From Amphritea pacifica (GTDB lineage Bacteria; Pseudomonadota; Gammaproteobacteria; Pseudomonadales; Balneatricaceae), in contig NZ_JAFFZO010000015.1 in NCBI RefSeq assembly GCF_016924145.1, forward strand, positions 1-64,000: a DNA stretch of 64,000 bases. Direction: 5' to 3'. The translations under genes and the position numbers were made by a program. The notes beneath the pieces were generated by a model. It was not told where the DNA came from and ran no database searches. It was given only the letters and a program-made list of their open reading frames with translations. Position 1 is the first letter of the stretch; every line of letters starts with the position of its first letter. Positions 25,728-34,253 of the stretch are shown piece after piece.

Positions 25728-27986
25728 ATGAGTCAGAATTCCAGTGAAAGTGCCTTTACTAAACTCACACAGATTATTCAGTCAGCCGCAAAAGCAAATA
25801 CCATTGAAGCGCAGGTGCAACACATTGTTGAGGCGATCAGTGAAACACTGCTGGTCGACGTGTGCAGTCTCTATCTGCGGCAGCCGGATGATAGTCTGAG
25901 GCTGGTGGCCAGTCGTGGACTGATTCGTAACCATCCGGTTGTTATACCCTCTAAGCAGGGGTTGGTGGGGCAGGTGATGCAGCAGCAGAACACCATCAAT
26001 ATCAAAGACCCGGATCAGCACCCCGGTTATTTCTACGTTGCAAACTCTGAGGAGGAACAGTTCCATAGTTTTTGTGGCGTACCGCTGGTTTACCGTGCTC
26101 AGGTGAATGGTGTTCTGGTCGCGCAGAGTCGTCGTGCTGAGTTGCTGCCGTCTGACCATGTTGCGCTGTTCTCTACCCTGGCAACCCACCTGGCGATGCT
26201 GATAGCCACCTATTCAAAAGATCTGTTTGTTTCGCCATCTGAGGCAAAGTTATATCAGGGGATCAGCGGTGCGCAGGGGGTAGCGCTGGGTAAAGCATTT
26301 ATCCGTAAAGAGTCAGGGCTTGCCGAAATACAAAAGCTGAAAACCGATGATGTCGGAACCGAACAGACGCGCTGGGTAAGCCTGAAAGCGGAAGCAATGA
26401 ACGAACTGCGGGAAGAACGCGACACCGTCTGCAGTACGCTGGGGGAGGGGCTCGCCTCAGTATTGGATGCTTATCAGATGCTGTTAAAAGATGCGACATT
26501 TGAGCAGCGAATTATGGATGAGGTGGCGCAAGGCTATCAACTGCCCTGGGCGATCCGGCAAGCGGTCAGTTTTTTTTCTGATAAATTTAAAGAGATGGAT
26601 GACCCCTATCTTCGGGCCCGTCATGAGGATATTGAACAGCTGGGCGCTAAGCTTTATCAGATCTGGCAGCGTACCTCAGAGCCGCAAGCGCCGGCAGGAA
26701 ATGAACCACTGATTCTGGTGGGTGACCAGATCAGCGTTTCTGATATTGTTAATCTGGCCACGGACCGGCTGGCGGGTATCGTCTGTTTTGGCGGGGGATC
26801 GCTATCCCATATAGCGGTGTTTGCCAATGCCCTGGGCATTCCTGCGGTGATGGGGCTGGGGGAGGTCTCTGTCCAGAACAGTGAGCAGGTTGTGGTTGAT
26901 GGTGATGCCGGTCAGGTGATCTGCTCTCCCGCAAAGTCGGCCCTCAGAGAATACAAACGTATTATCTCTGAAAGACAGACACTGGCTAACCGTTTACAGG
27001 CTGACAGTCAGTTGCCTGCGGTGACCAAAGACAATGTCAGAGTGACATTACTGGCGAACTCCGGATTGCAGGCTGATGTTTTGCCCGGGCTGAGATTTGG
27101 TGCAGAGGGGATAGGTCTGTTCCGTACTGAAGTCCCCTTTATGGTCCGTTCCAGTCTGCCTTCTGAGGATGATCAGGAAAAGATATATCGCAGCCTTATC
27201 AGTCATTATAAAGATAAACCGATCTATTTTCGTACCCTGGATATCGGTGCCGATAAACCATTGTCATATCTGCCATTGGTGAAAGAGGAAAACCCGGCGC
27301 TGGGATGGCGGGGGATTCGCTATATTCTGGATAACCAGCCACTGTTAATTACTCAGTTACGCGCTTTTATGAAAGCGGCGGCTGGTAGTAGACATGTGCA
27401 TCTGATGTTGCCGATGATCGCTTCAACCGAGCAGCTGGACCAGTGCCTTGCCATACTCAATGAAGTGCATCATCAACTGGTAGCGGAGGGTGTACAGGTC
27501 TGTCGCCCTAAAGTTGGCATTATGGTGGAGGTGCCCAGCTGTATCGCTTTGCTGCCGTTCTGGCGCGATAAGCTTGATTTTATCTCTATCGGCACCAACG
27601 ATCTGAGTCAGTATCTGCTGGCGCTGGATCGTAACAGCCCGCTGGTCGGAAAATGGTACGACTCGCTTCATCCGGCTGTGATTCATGAGTTGCTGCGTAT
27701 CAGCACTATGGCTAAGCAGATGAATCTGCCGGTGAGTGTTTGTGGTGAGATGGCATCTGATCCGGTCGCGGTCATTCTGTTGTTAGGTATGGGGATTCAG
27801 CAGCTGAGCATGAGTGCTGCGAAAATTCCGCTGATTAAATGGATCTTGCGAAGCATCACCAGAGAGCAGGCCGGCGAACTGCTTGCTGAAGCGTTGCAGC
27901 AGGATAATGCCAGCGCCATCCGTCAACTGGGACAGCAGTTTCTTGCGTCAAAACAGCTATTATTTAACGAGACCACGCCAAAATAG
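25728..27986 (+). CDS. ptsP: GAF-domain phosphoenolpyruvate-protein phosphotransferase (EI-Ntr)
   Basis: First enzyme of the nitrogen-related PTS, passing phosphate from PEP to NPr and EIIA-Ntr. An N-terminal GAF domain (about 10-150) senses small molecules; then come the PEP-utiliser N-terminal domain, the mobile domain with the phosphohistidine in GGGSLSHIAVFA, and the PEP-binding barrel (FRTEVPFM; VCGEMASDP with the catalytic Cys). ATG 25728 (MSQNSSES) has AAGG eight bases upstream and gives 752 residues; an earlier start at 25683 would add 15 non-conserved residues. Confidence 0.95.
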   Translation: MSQNSSESAFTKLTQIIQSAAKANTIEAQVQHIVEAISETLLVDVCSLYLRQPDDSLRLVASRGLIRNHPVVIPSKQGLVGQVMQQQNTINIKDPDQHPGYFYVANSEEEQFHSFCGVPLVYRAQVNGVLVAQSRRAELLPSDHVALFSTLATHLAMLIATYSKDLFVSPSEAKLYQGISGAQGVALGKAFIRKESGLAEIQKLKTDDVGTEQTRWVSLKAEAMNELREERDTVCSTLGEGLASVLDAYQMLLKDATFEQRIMDEVAQGYQLPWAIRQAVSFFSDKFKEMDDPYLRARHEDIEQLGAKLYQIWQRTSEPQAPAGNEPLILVGDQISVSDIVNLATDRLAGIVCFGGGSLSHIAVFANALGIPAVMGLGEVSVQNSEQVVVDGDAGQVICSPAKSALREYKRIISERQTLANRLQADSQLPAVTKDNVRVTLLANSGLQADVLPGLRFGAEGIGLFRTEVPFMVRSSLPSEDDQEKIYRSLISHYKDKPIYFRTLDIGADKPLSYLPLVKEENPALGWRGIRYILDNQPLLITQLRAFMKAAAGSRHVHLMLPMIASTEQLDQCLAILNEVHHQLVAEGVQVCRPKVGIMVEVPSCIALLPFWRDKLDFISIGTNDLSQYLLALDRNSPLVGKWYDSLHPAVIHELLRISTMAKQMNLPVSVCGEMASDPVAVILLLGMGIQQLSMSAAKIPLIKWILRSITREQAGELLAEALQQDNASAIRQLGQQFLASKQLLFNETTPK

Positions 27987-27998
27987 AGGTTATCGATT

Positions 27999-28514
27999 TT
28001 GAGTGCAATGGCGTTATCAACGGACCTGGCGGCATGGATTAATATCGCCCCCTACCACTGGAGTGCAATCGGCACCGCGCTTTTTTGTGGCGCAGTGATT
28101 GGCTGTGAACGACAGATCAGAGGCAAGCCTGTCGGTATCCGGACCTCCGCACTGATTACTGTAGGGACCTACCTGTTTCTCGCCAGCGCATTGTTGCTGC
28201 AGGGGGCGACGTCTGATCCTACCCGGGTGCTGGGGCAGGTGGTCACCGGCATCGGCTTTCTGGGAGCGGGGGTAATGTTGTCAAAACATGGTGCCGTCAT
28301 CGGCGTGACCTCGGCCGCAGCAATCTGGATACTGGCCGCGTTAGGCGTGCTTATCAGTATGGGCCACCTGCTGCCCGCTATCAAACTATCGCTGCTGGTG
28401 GTGTTGATTTTATGCGGTGTTGAATTTATTGAAAACCGCCTGCGTGTACTGACCCGCGGTGTACATCAAAAAACAGACCAGACCCCCGGGCGTTCTGGAA
28501 GGACAAAACAATGA
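27999..28514 (+). CDS. MgtC/SapB-family membrane protein
   Basis: Inner-membrane protein of 171 residues with four or five hydrophobic segments. The family signature ALFCGAVIGCERQIRGKPVG followed by GIRTSALITVG and GIGFLGAGVML is clear. The cytoplasmic C-terminal domain found in virulence MgtC is absent, as in many housekeeping members; those have been linked to magnesium or envelope homeostasis. It starts at TTG 27999 or ATG 28008 and its stop overlaps the next start (ATGA), so it is co-expressed with the QEGLA-motif gene. Confidence 0.88.
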   Translation: MSAMALSTDLAAWINIAPYHWSAIGTALFCGAVIGCERQIRGKPVGIRTSALITVGTYLFLASALLLQGATSDPTRVLGQVVTGIGFLGAGVMLSKHGAVIGVTSAAAIWILAALGVLISMGHLLPAIKLSLLVVLILCGVEFIENRLRVLTRGVHQKTDQTPGRSGRTKQ

Positions 28515-29650
28515 GTGCAACTGAGCTGATAACAGCACCGTTGAGGAAACTGGATAATGAGTTGTACGATCTGGTCAAGGGCTTCAATATTCTGGACAGT
28601 GTTAGCCCGGTGAACTACCGGCAGGAAAAAGCCGCGTTTTTTGAATCCAGTTTTTCCCGTAGCCCGGCGTTTGTCTATGCAACTCAGAAGGTCGACTCAT
28701 TTTGTCTTAAGCGCAGCCTGTTTAACCTTCCGGTTGATAAACTGGCCGACCCGGAGCTGAGCCAGTTATACAGCGATGTGATCGAGTCTTATGTGGATAA
28801 GATTGATCAGTATAAGTCGATCGGCACTGCCGATTTTCTCTACGAGTCGTTTCGCTATTATGGCGAACCCAGCGAAAAAGATATCCGCAATGCTAACTTT
28901 ATTCTTCACCTGCCCGACCCTGATCCGGGCAGTAATGAGATGCTATGCGCGGATGAGATAGTGAGCCGGCTTGAACAGTTTGCCCAGGCGGAAGGCTATG
29001 AGTATCAGATCCGGCTGGAAGACAGCATGATTGCTAATGCGCTGGTATCCGGGACGACTGTTAAAGTCAACCGGTCAGCCAGTGTATCTGAAACGGAAGT
29101 TGATGCCCTGGCGCATCATGAACTGGGGGTGCATCTGGTTACCACCCTGAACGCCCGCCGCCAGCCGTTGAAAATCCTGTCGATGGGCTGTCCGGTTAAT
29201 ACCATGACGCAGGAAGGCCTGGCGATACTCAGTGAATATCTGGCGGGATGTATGACTCTTCCCCGTCTGAAAGTCCTTGCTTTAAGGGTGCTGGCGGTTG
29301 AATCGATGGTTGAGGAAAACGATTTCAAGAAAACCTTTCTGTTCCTCAAAGAGCAGCATAACGTTGTCGATGACCAGGCGTTCACCATTACTGCCCGGGT
29401 TTATCGTGGGGGAGGTTTTACCAAGGATTATCTCTATCTGCAGGGCTTGCACCAGATGCTGAATGCCTACGAAACCCGGCCCGATTTTAACAATCTGTTG
29501 TCGGGTAAGGTTTCAATTGAACATCTGTCGGTTATTACCGGATTGATCAATAAAGGGTATCTGCTCAAACCTGAGCTGATCAGTCCTGCTATCGCTCATC
29601 CACAAGATAATGATGCGATTCAGAAATTTATCACCCATGCGATTAAATAG
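28511..29650 (+). CDS. MATCAP-like metallopeptidase (DUF1704, QEGLA-motif protein)
   Basis: A 379-residue protein of the DUF1704 family, often annotated flavohemoglobin expression-modulating QEGLA protein and related to eukaryotic tubulin tyrosine carboxypeptidases (MATCAP). The zinc motif HExxxH is H203-E204-L-G-V-H208, and the third ligand lies in QEGLA (234-238). No signal peptide, so it is cytoplasmic. It overlaps the MgtC-like gene by four bases. Bacterial members often sit with ATP-grasp ligases; one such ligase is 6 kb downstream here, not adjacent. The substrate is unknown. Confidence 0.88.
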   Translation: MSATELITAPLRKLDNELYDLVKGFNILDSVSPVNYRQEKAAFFESSFSRSPAFVYATQKVDSFCLKRSLFNLPVDKLADPELSQLYSDVIESYVDKIDQYKSIGTADFLYESFRYYGEPSEKDIRNANFILHLPDPDPGSNEMLCADEIVSRLEQFAQAEGYEYQIRLEDSMIANALVSGTTVKVNRSASVSETEVDALAHHELGVHLVTTLNARRQPLKILSMGCPVNTMTQEGLAILSEYLAGCMTLPRLKVLALRVLAVESMVEENDFKKTFLFLKEQHNVVDDQAFTITARVYRGGGFTKDYLYLQGLHQMLNAYETRPDFNNLLSGKVSIEHLSVITGLINKGYLLKPELISPAIAHPQDNDAIQKFITHAIK

Positions 29651-29814
29651 AGAACTGACCGGCTTTAGTCTATGGTTTAACCAGTGGAGGCTGTTGTTTC
29701 AGCATCCGGAGTTAAACGTTTTTCATGAGTTTGTTGTCAGGTCCGGCTGCACTGATAGCGTCCCTGACATAGGCTGTGACTCCGCCTCTGCTGACAACCG
29801 GAGGCACAGGAGAG

Positions 29815-31296
29815 ATGAAAAAAAGTAACACTGCAACACGTAACAGCGATTCAGTCGGCGGGCCTGTCGACAAAACCGCAACCCAGGATAATGAAGCCCC
29901 ACAGGCTAAGGGGTATTTTGCTCCGGTCAGCGTTGATGAGGGGGCGTTGTGGGGAGTGCAGACACAGCGATCACTGATCAATTTCAATATCGGTCAGCAA
30001 CGCTTTGAAGCCGGTTTTATCGATGCGCTGGTGCATATAAAACGGGTGTGCGCTGAGGTCAATCATCGTCAGGGACGACTCCCGGATGATCTCTATGGTG
30101 CCATAACGCAGGCCTGCGACGATCTGCTGGGCGGTCACCACCGGGACCAGTTTCCCCTGCGGGTGTGGCAAACCGGTTCGGGTACCCAGACCAATATGAA
30201 CGTCAATGAGGTGATCACCACACTGGCGAACCGGGTGCTGAAGTCGGGCGGAGATCTATCTGAGCACACCGCGAACGTTCACCCCAACGATCATGTCAAT
30301 ATGTCCCAGTCCTCCAATGATGTGTTTCCAACGGCGATGCGTCTGGCGGTGGCTCAGCAAAGCGATGACACGCTGCTGCCAGCGCTTAATCACCTGATTA
30401 CAGCTCTGAACGATAAACGGACAGAGTTTGCCGCTATCTATACCGTGGGCCGCACCCATCTGATGGACGCACTGCCGGTCACAGTCGGTGCAGCGTTGTC
30501 GGCACACATCACACAGCTAAAAGAGGCCGCTGAGGCGATACAGGATAGTCTGAAGGCGGTCTGTCAACTGGCAATCGGCGGCACCGCAGTGGGGTCGGGC
30601 AGTAATGCTCCGGAGGGGTTTGGCGATCAGGTTGCTGCGGGGCTGGCGCAACGATACAACCTGCCCTTCAGCCGCCATGAAAATCTTTATGCGGCGGTCT
30701 CCGGTGAGGATGCGTCACTGCGTTTCAGTGCCGCCCTGAAGCAGCTGGCTGCTGTGCTGCTGAAACTGGCCAATGATTTTCGTCTGCTGGGCAGTGGCCC
30801 CCGCTGCGGCCTGAATGAGTGGCAACTGCCCGCCAATGAGCCCGGCAGCTCCATTATGCCGGGTAAAGTGAATCCAACCCAGTGTGAAGCCCTTAGCATG
30901 GTATGCCTGCAGGTGTTTGGTAACGATCTGACCGTATCCATGGCGGCCTCCCAGGGCCAGCTGCAACTGAACACCTATCGCCCGGTGATTATCCATAACC
31001 TGATGGAAAGCACCGGATTGTTAGCCGATGCGATGAACTCATTTGCTGCGCATTGTGTGGAGGGGCTGGCCCTGAATCAGCAGCAGATCAAATCGAATAT
31101 GGCACATAATCTGTCAATCATCACTCTGCTGGCCCCGCAGATTGGTTATGATACGGCGTCTGCCATAGTCCATGAAGCGCACCAGAACAACAGCTCGCTC
31201 TCTGCCGCCGCACAGGCACTTGGGTATTTCGAAGAGCAGGCGTTTGAGTCTCTGATGCGCGATGTGCTGGATCAGCAGTTAAAAGTGAAGCGCTAA
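29815..31296 (+). CDS. fumC: Class II fumarate hydratase
   Basis: Oxygen-stable, iron-free fumarase of the TCA cycle. The signature GSSIMPGKVNPTQCE is present, along with the substrate sites SGTQTNMNVNEV and HPNDHVNMSQSSND. ATG 29815 is preferred (AGGAGA upstream) and gives 493 residues. That includes an N-terminal extension of about 30 polar residues before the conserved start near GYFAPVSVDEGALWG, longer than the usual 460-residue enzyme. It ends five bases from the convergent Slam gene with no hairpin between. Confidence 0.94.
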   Translation: MKKSNTATRNSDSVGGPVDKTATQDNEAPQAKGYFAPVSVDEGALWGVQTQRSLINFNIGQQRFEAGFIDALVHIKRVCAEVNHRQGRLPDDLYGAITQACDDLLGGHHRDQFPLRVWQTGSGTQTNMNVNEVITTLANRVLKSGGDLSEHTANVHPNDHVNMSQSSNDVFPTAMRLAVAQQSDDTLLPALNHLITALNDKRTEFAAIYTVGRTHLMDALPVTVGAALSAHITQLKEAAEAIQDSLKAVCQLAIGGTAVGSGSNAPEGFGDQVAAGLAQRYNLPFSRHENLYAAVSGEDASLRFSAALKQLAAVLLKLANDFRLLGSGPRCGLNEWQLPANEPGSSIMPGKVNPTQCEALSMVCLQVFGNDLTVSMAASQGQLQLNTYRPVIIHNLMESTGLLADAMNSFAAHCVEGLALNQQQIKSNMAHNLSIITLLAPQIGYDTASAIVHEAHQNNSSLSAAAQALGYFEEQAFESLMRDVLDQQLKVKR

Positions 31297-31301
31297 GCTC
31301 T

Positions 31302-32567
31302 TTATCGGTAGGATCTTAGCTCAGCGGTGATCATCACTTTGTCATAAGTGAAGTAATCAATGGACGATTCTTCCTGTTCAAAAGAGATGCCTATCATGGG
31401 GGTAAGACCTTTCCAGTCGATCTCCCGGTTAAGCAGATTAATATGCCAGACGGTTTTTTTATCGTTTCTTGTTTGGTTGAAAAGCGGATCTGTATCACCA
31501 TAGTCTGCTTTTGTATACCGACCACCCACTTCTACGTTCCAGGCGTTAACGGGGATTTCAACGGCAGCAGACAGCGCTGCAGACTGATAGGAATAGGGTT
31601 TCTCTCTGGCGTGGGAGTGCGTCAGGGTTAAGCCTCCGAGAAAGCGGGATTTCTCGCCAATGGGGACAATCAGATTACCGGCTACTGTTTGCAGCGTGGT
31701 ATCAAGATGATCCGCCTTTTCAAAATCGAGACGGCCAATGGAGTATTCAATGACCTGGCTGAACTGGTCGGTGATTTTCGGGCTGTACTTTACGCTGGCA
31801 TAGGGGTAACGGTAATTTCCGGATTGTGAGTTCCAGTGGTTTTCTACCCCGGCGGATAATAATACGTTACGTTTTTCAGCAGGGGTATAGCGTATTCCTG
31901 TATCGAGGGTATAACTGTCCAGTATATTCTGCTCAAAATCACGCACGGAAAGCGTGGCGTAAGCCTGAGTAAGCAGGTTGGAAGATATAGGTACTCCGCC
32001 CAGCAATTTATAATTTAACCCTTGTGAAACGCGGTTTTCAGGTGGTTTGTTGACAGACTGTGTTTGACCCAGAATATTGACCTCTTTTTTTGAGGTAAAG
32101 TTGGTTGGGTTATTATCGCTGATCAGGGCGATAGAAAAATCCACAAACCCCACAGCGTTATCAATCTCCTGCAGATACAGATAGATCTTCTGCTTTACCG
32201 GCCAGGGCAGACCGCCAGAGTCCAGCGCTGAGTTGAATACCTCTCTTGATGCTGAAAACTCCCCCGCCAGAAACAGTGCTCTGGCCAGCTCCAGCTCCAC
32301 ACGGGGGCTGTATTCCTGCTTCAGAATCTCACGAAAAATAATGGCGGCCAGGGGGTAATCTCCCTGTTGCAGAGCGATTCCCCCCATCACAAACAAAGAC
32401 TGAAGTTTTTGCGCAAGGCGGTCCTCCTCTGTTGCAGGGGCCTGCGCCTGAGAAACTTCTGTCTTCACCTCACCGGCATAGCTGTTAAGCCATACCAGTG
32501 AAGTGAGCAGAACGATAGGTAGCTGTTTAATAATGGAGCGCAATCTACCGTTTAGCACCAAAGGCAC
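31302..32567 (-). CDS. Slam-family surface lipoprotein assembly modifier
   Basis: Outer-membrane translocon that delivers specific lipoproteins to the cell surface. Signal peptide at about residues 13-31; then a periplasmic TPR-like region (about 50-130; VMGGIALQQGDYPLAAIIFREIL and ELELARALFLAGEFSASREVF), then a C-terminal beta-barrel of the DUF560 type with alternating aromatic strands, running to the end. At 421 residues it is a little shorter than neisserial Slam1. It overlaps the lipoprotein gene by 23 bases. The genetic link to a TbpB-like lipoprotein strongly supports the call. Confidence 0.85.
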   Translation of the reverse strand: MPLVLNGRLRSIIKQLPIVLLTSLVWLNSYAGEVKTEVSQAQAPATEEDRLAQKLQSLFVMGGIALQQGDYPLAAIIFREILKQEYSPRVELELARALFLAGEFSASREVFNSALDSGGLPWPVKQKIYLYLQEIDNAVGFVDFSIALISDNNPTNFTSKKEVNILGQTQSVNKPPENRVSQGLNYKLLGGVPISSNLLTQAYATLSVRDFEQNILDSYTLDTGIRYTPAEKRNVLLSAGVENHWNSQSGNYRYPYASVKYSPKITDQFSQVIEYSIGRLDFEKADHLDTTLQTVAGNLIVPIGEKSRFLGGLTLTHSHAREKPYSYQSAALSAAVEIPVNAWNVEVGGRYTKADYGDTDPLFNQTRNDKKTVWHINLLNREIDWKGLTPMIGISFEQEESSIDYFTYDKVMITAELRSYR

Positions 32568-33462
32568 CGGTGTAGATTTCTACGCCGCCACCGGTAAGCG
32601 CAAAGGTTCCACCGGCCTCTTCAGCGGATGGGCCGTAGAAGTAGCCGCTAGCTGAGCCTGTTAGCCCGGTACCAGTAACAGACCCGGAAAAATTGTTAGA
32701 GCCAGCTGAGTAAGTTAGAGTGCCAGAAAGATTGAGGTCTGAATTAACCGACGCAACCTCCGTATTAATATTAACGGTGTTGTTGTTTGACGTTGTAAAA
32801 GCCAGGCTGCGGTTCGCAAAGTCTGCATTGATAGATGTATTACCTAAAACATAAAATAGGGTTCCGGCAGAGTCGATGTAGAACCCTGAAGTAGCGCCTG
32901 TAAATGTGGCTGTGCCAGTCGTAGGTACTGCGCTTCCATCGGTACGGGAACCTACAGATATTGAGCCAAGTCGCCCAGATGCTCCTGAGCCAGTAGTTGT
33001 TTCGGTTACCCAGGTACCGAGGGTCTGGTAGTCCCAGCCGATATTCAAAGGTAATAAAGTAAATCCCACTTCACTAAAATCAGGCGAATTAACTGTAAGC
33101 AGGGGAGATGTTGAGTAGTCAAAGGTATCAGTTGCAGAGTCCCAACTGACAGTCCCTTTATCGGTGACTATCGATAGTTTTGAGATTTCGCCGCTATCAT
33201 TGTAGGTCAAAGACGATTTAGCGGTTGGGTCAGTACTTGGATTACTAGTGCCAGTAATTATAATCGAGGTTGGATTGGTATTAGCAACATAGCTAAATTC
33301 TACCGACTGCCCCTCAATATCGACTATCGAGTTGGCAGGAATAGCACTGAAGCTGGTAAAGGATCGCTTAACGACGGCGCTGCTTCCGCCACCGCCACCA
33401 CACCCGGTCACCAGCAGAGTGAGACTGCAGCAGAGAAGCGTTGTTTTCAGGGAATTATTCAT
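32545..33462 (-). CDS. TbpB-like surface lipoprotein, likely Slam substrate
   Basis: A 305-residue lipoprotein. The lipobox is LVTG-C21, followed by a glycine-rich linker (GGGGGSS). The body is Ser/Thr/Gly-rich beta structure, and the C-terminus carries the transferrin-binding-protein-B barrel pattern: NNFSGSVTGTGLTGSASGYF followed by YGPSAEEAGGTFAL. This barrel is the part recognised by Slam. Ligand may be a metalloprotein, haem or metal; I see no Fur box upstream to favour iron. It starts at 33462 with AAAGGA upstream and leads a two-gene operon. Confidence 0.85.
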   Translation of the reverse strand: MNNSLKTTLLCCSLTLLVTGCGGGGGSSAVVKRSFTSFSAIPANSIVDIEGQSVEFSYVANTNPTSIIITGTSNPSTDPTAKSSLTYNDSGEISKLSIVTDKGTVSWDSATDTFDYSTSPLLTVNSPDFSEVGFTLLPLNIGWDYQTLGTWVTETTTGSGASGRLGSISVGSRTDGSAVPTTGTATFTGATSGFYIDSAGTLFYVLGNTSINADFANRSLAFTTSNNNTVNINTEVASVNSDLNLSGTLTYSAGSNNFSGSVTGTGLTGSASGYFYGPSAEEAGGTFALTGGGVEIYTGAFGAKR

Positions 33463-33869
33463 CTGTCATTCCTTTGCAAATACCGGTTAAATTCCATCTG
33501 ACCGATCTGCTTTCTTTTAGAAATCAGATATTGTCGCTGTGTCATTCAGCAGATAGTTAAGCAACTACCCGACGTTCCGGTGTCATAATATTTGAGGCTG
33601 AACTGTTCTGCCTGAACCTGAAATTCAAAAGTCAGTGCTGCCTGTTTCGCAAGAATCTTATGAAGTATGTCTGTTTGAATCAAGCGTTTGACACGTTTTT
33701 TTCGGTATACAGCTCAATAGATTATCGACTATTTCAATATTATTTTTGTAGTGTTGTTTTTTTATTACTCTTTAGTCGTATTGTTATAATTTGTTTGTAA
33801 TTCTGAACGATAAAAATCCACGTCTTGCTGTTCCTTACACTATTTCATCAAAATAGTGGATATTCTGTC
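33463..33869. other. AT-rich gene-free stretch upstream of the argD leader
   Basis: About 400 bases with no ORF that looks coding. The right end holds an inverted repeat CACTATTT-N5-AAATAGTG (33838-33858) that ends 11 bases before the -35 element of the argD leader promoter, a position suited to a regulator site. The left end is the promoter region of the lipoprotein gene, with no recognisable operator. Confidence 0.4.
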
Positions 33870-33898
33870 TTGACCATGATGTAAATTAGCCTGATACT
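33870..33898 (+). promoter_or_regulatory. Strong sigma-70 promoter of the argD leader
   Basis: TTGACC (33870-33875) and GATACT (33893-33898) are separated by exactly 17 bases; each differs from consensus at one or two positions. The predicted start is near 33905, only about three bases before the ATG of the leader peptide, so the transcript would be nearly leaderless. Confidence 0.7.
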
Positions 33899-33907
33899 CG
33901 CGCCACT

Positions 33908-34018
33908 ATGAAACCATTAAAAAACACCCCAATATCAGCAACAGACTACCTGAATACATTGCGACGCAATGTATCGACTACCTGTGTCTGTTTGGGTGTG
34001 GTGGGCCGACGACGATAA
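33908..34018 (+). CDS. Putative 36-residue leader peptide of argD
   Basis: Small ORF of 36 codons just after a strong promoter and before an intrinsic terminator. The peptide contains LRRN (codons 18-21) and ends CVCLGVVGRRR. Five of 36 codons are arginine, four of them CGA, and the last three sense codons are CGA-CGA-CGA. A nine-pair hairpin lies over codons 16-23. This is the layout of an attenuator leader, and the downstream gene makes an arginine precursor. Cysteine codons (TGT at 26 and 28) are an alternative sensor. No Shine-Dalgarno site precedes the ATG. Confidence 0.6.
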   Translation: MKPLKNTPISATDYLNTLRRNVSTTCVCLGVVGRRR

Positions 34019-34073
34019 CCGTCTGAGCCAGAAAATACTCAAAAAGCCGCAGGTAACCCCTGCGGTTTTTTTA
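33944..34073 (+). promoter_or_regulatory. Candidate attenuator: hairpin, antiterminator arms and terminator
   Basis: Elements in order: GACTACCTG (33944-33952), a perfect hairpin ATACATTGC-GAC-GCAATGTAT (33954-33974), a second GACTACCTG (33976-33984), and the terminator below. TACCTGTG (33979-33986) can pair over eight bases with CGCAGGTA (34048-34055), which contains most of the terminator 5-prime arm. Ribosome position on the leader could therefore decide between antiterminator and terminator. The structure was found by eye; no free energies were calculated. Confidence 0.55.
34041..34073 (+). terminator. Intrinsic terminator between leader peptide and argD
   Basis: Stem CCGCAGG/CCTGCGG with a five-base loop, five A before and seven T after. 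It lies 23 bases past the leader stop and 180 bases before argD. No second promoter for argD is visible after it, so argD expression should depend on read-through. Confidence 0.85.
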
Positions 34074-34080
34074 TGTACAG

Positions 34081-34222
34081 GACGTACAGTATGCCGCGGG
34101 CGCATGGATGCGCAGGAGCGGCGATGAGGACGTACAGTATGCCGCGGGCGCATGGATGCGCAGGAGCGGCGATGAGGACGTACTTATGCCTTGGGTGTAT
34201 GGATGTGCAAGAGCACCGATGC
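34081..34222 (+). repeat. Three tandem 48-base repeats with internal hairpin
   Basis: Copies 1 (34081-34128) and 2 (34129-34176) are identical; copy 3 (34177-34222) is degenerate. Each contains the palindrome GCGCAT-GG-ATGCGC nested in GCCGC...GCGGC, so each can fold into a stem-loop, like REP-type elements. There are no unique spacers, so it is not a CRISPR. The array lies in the argD 5-prime untranslated region, between the terminator and the ribosome site. Confidence 0.9.
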
Positions 34223-34253
34223 CTGAATTAAATATTTTTTAAGGAATAAACAG

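Noticed and set aside
34081-34222. CRISPR array
   Set aside because: Repeats are directly adjacent with no spacers, only three copies, and no cas genes lie nearby.
34223-34245. ArgR box before argD (TGAATTAAATATTT)
   Set aside because: Only the left half fits the ARG box; the right half does not match ATTCA.
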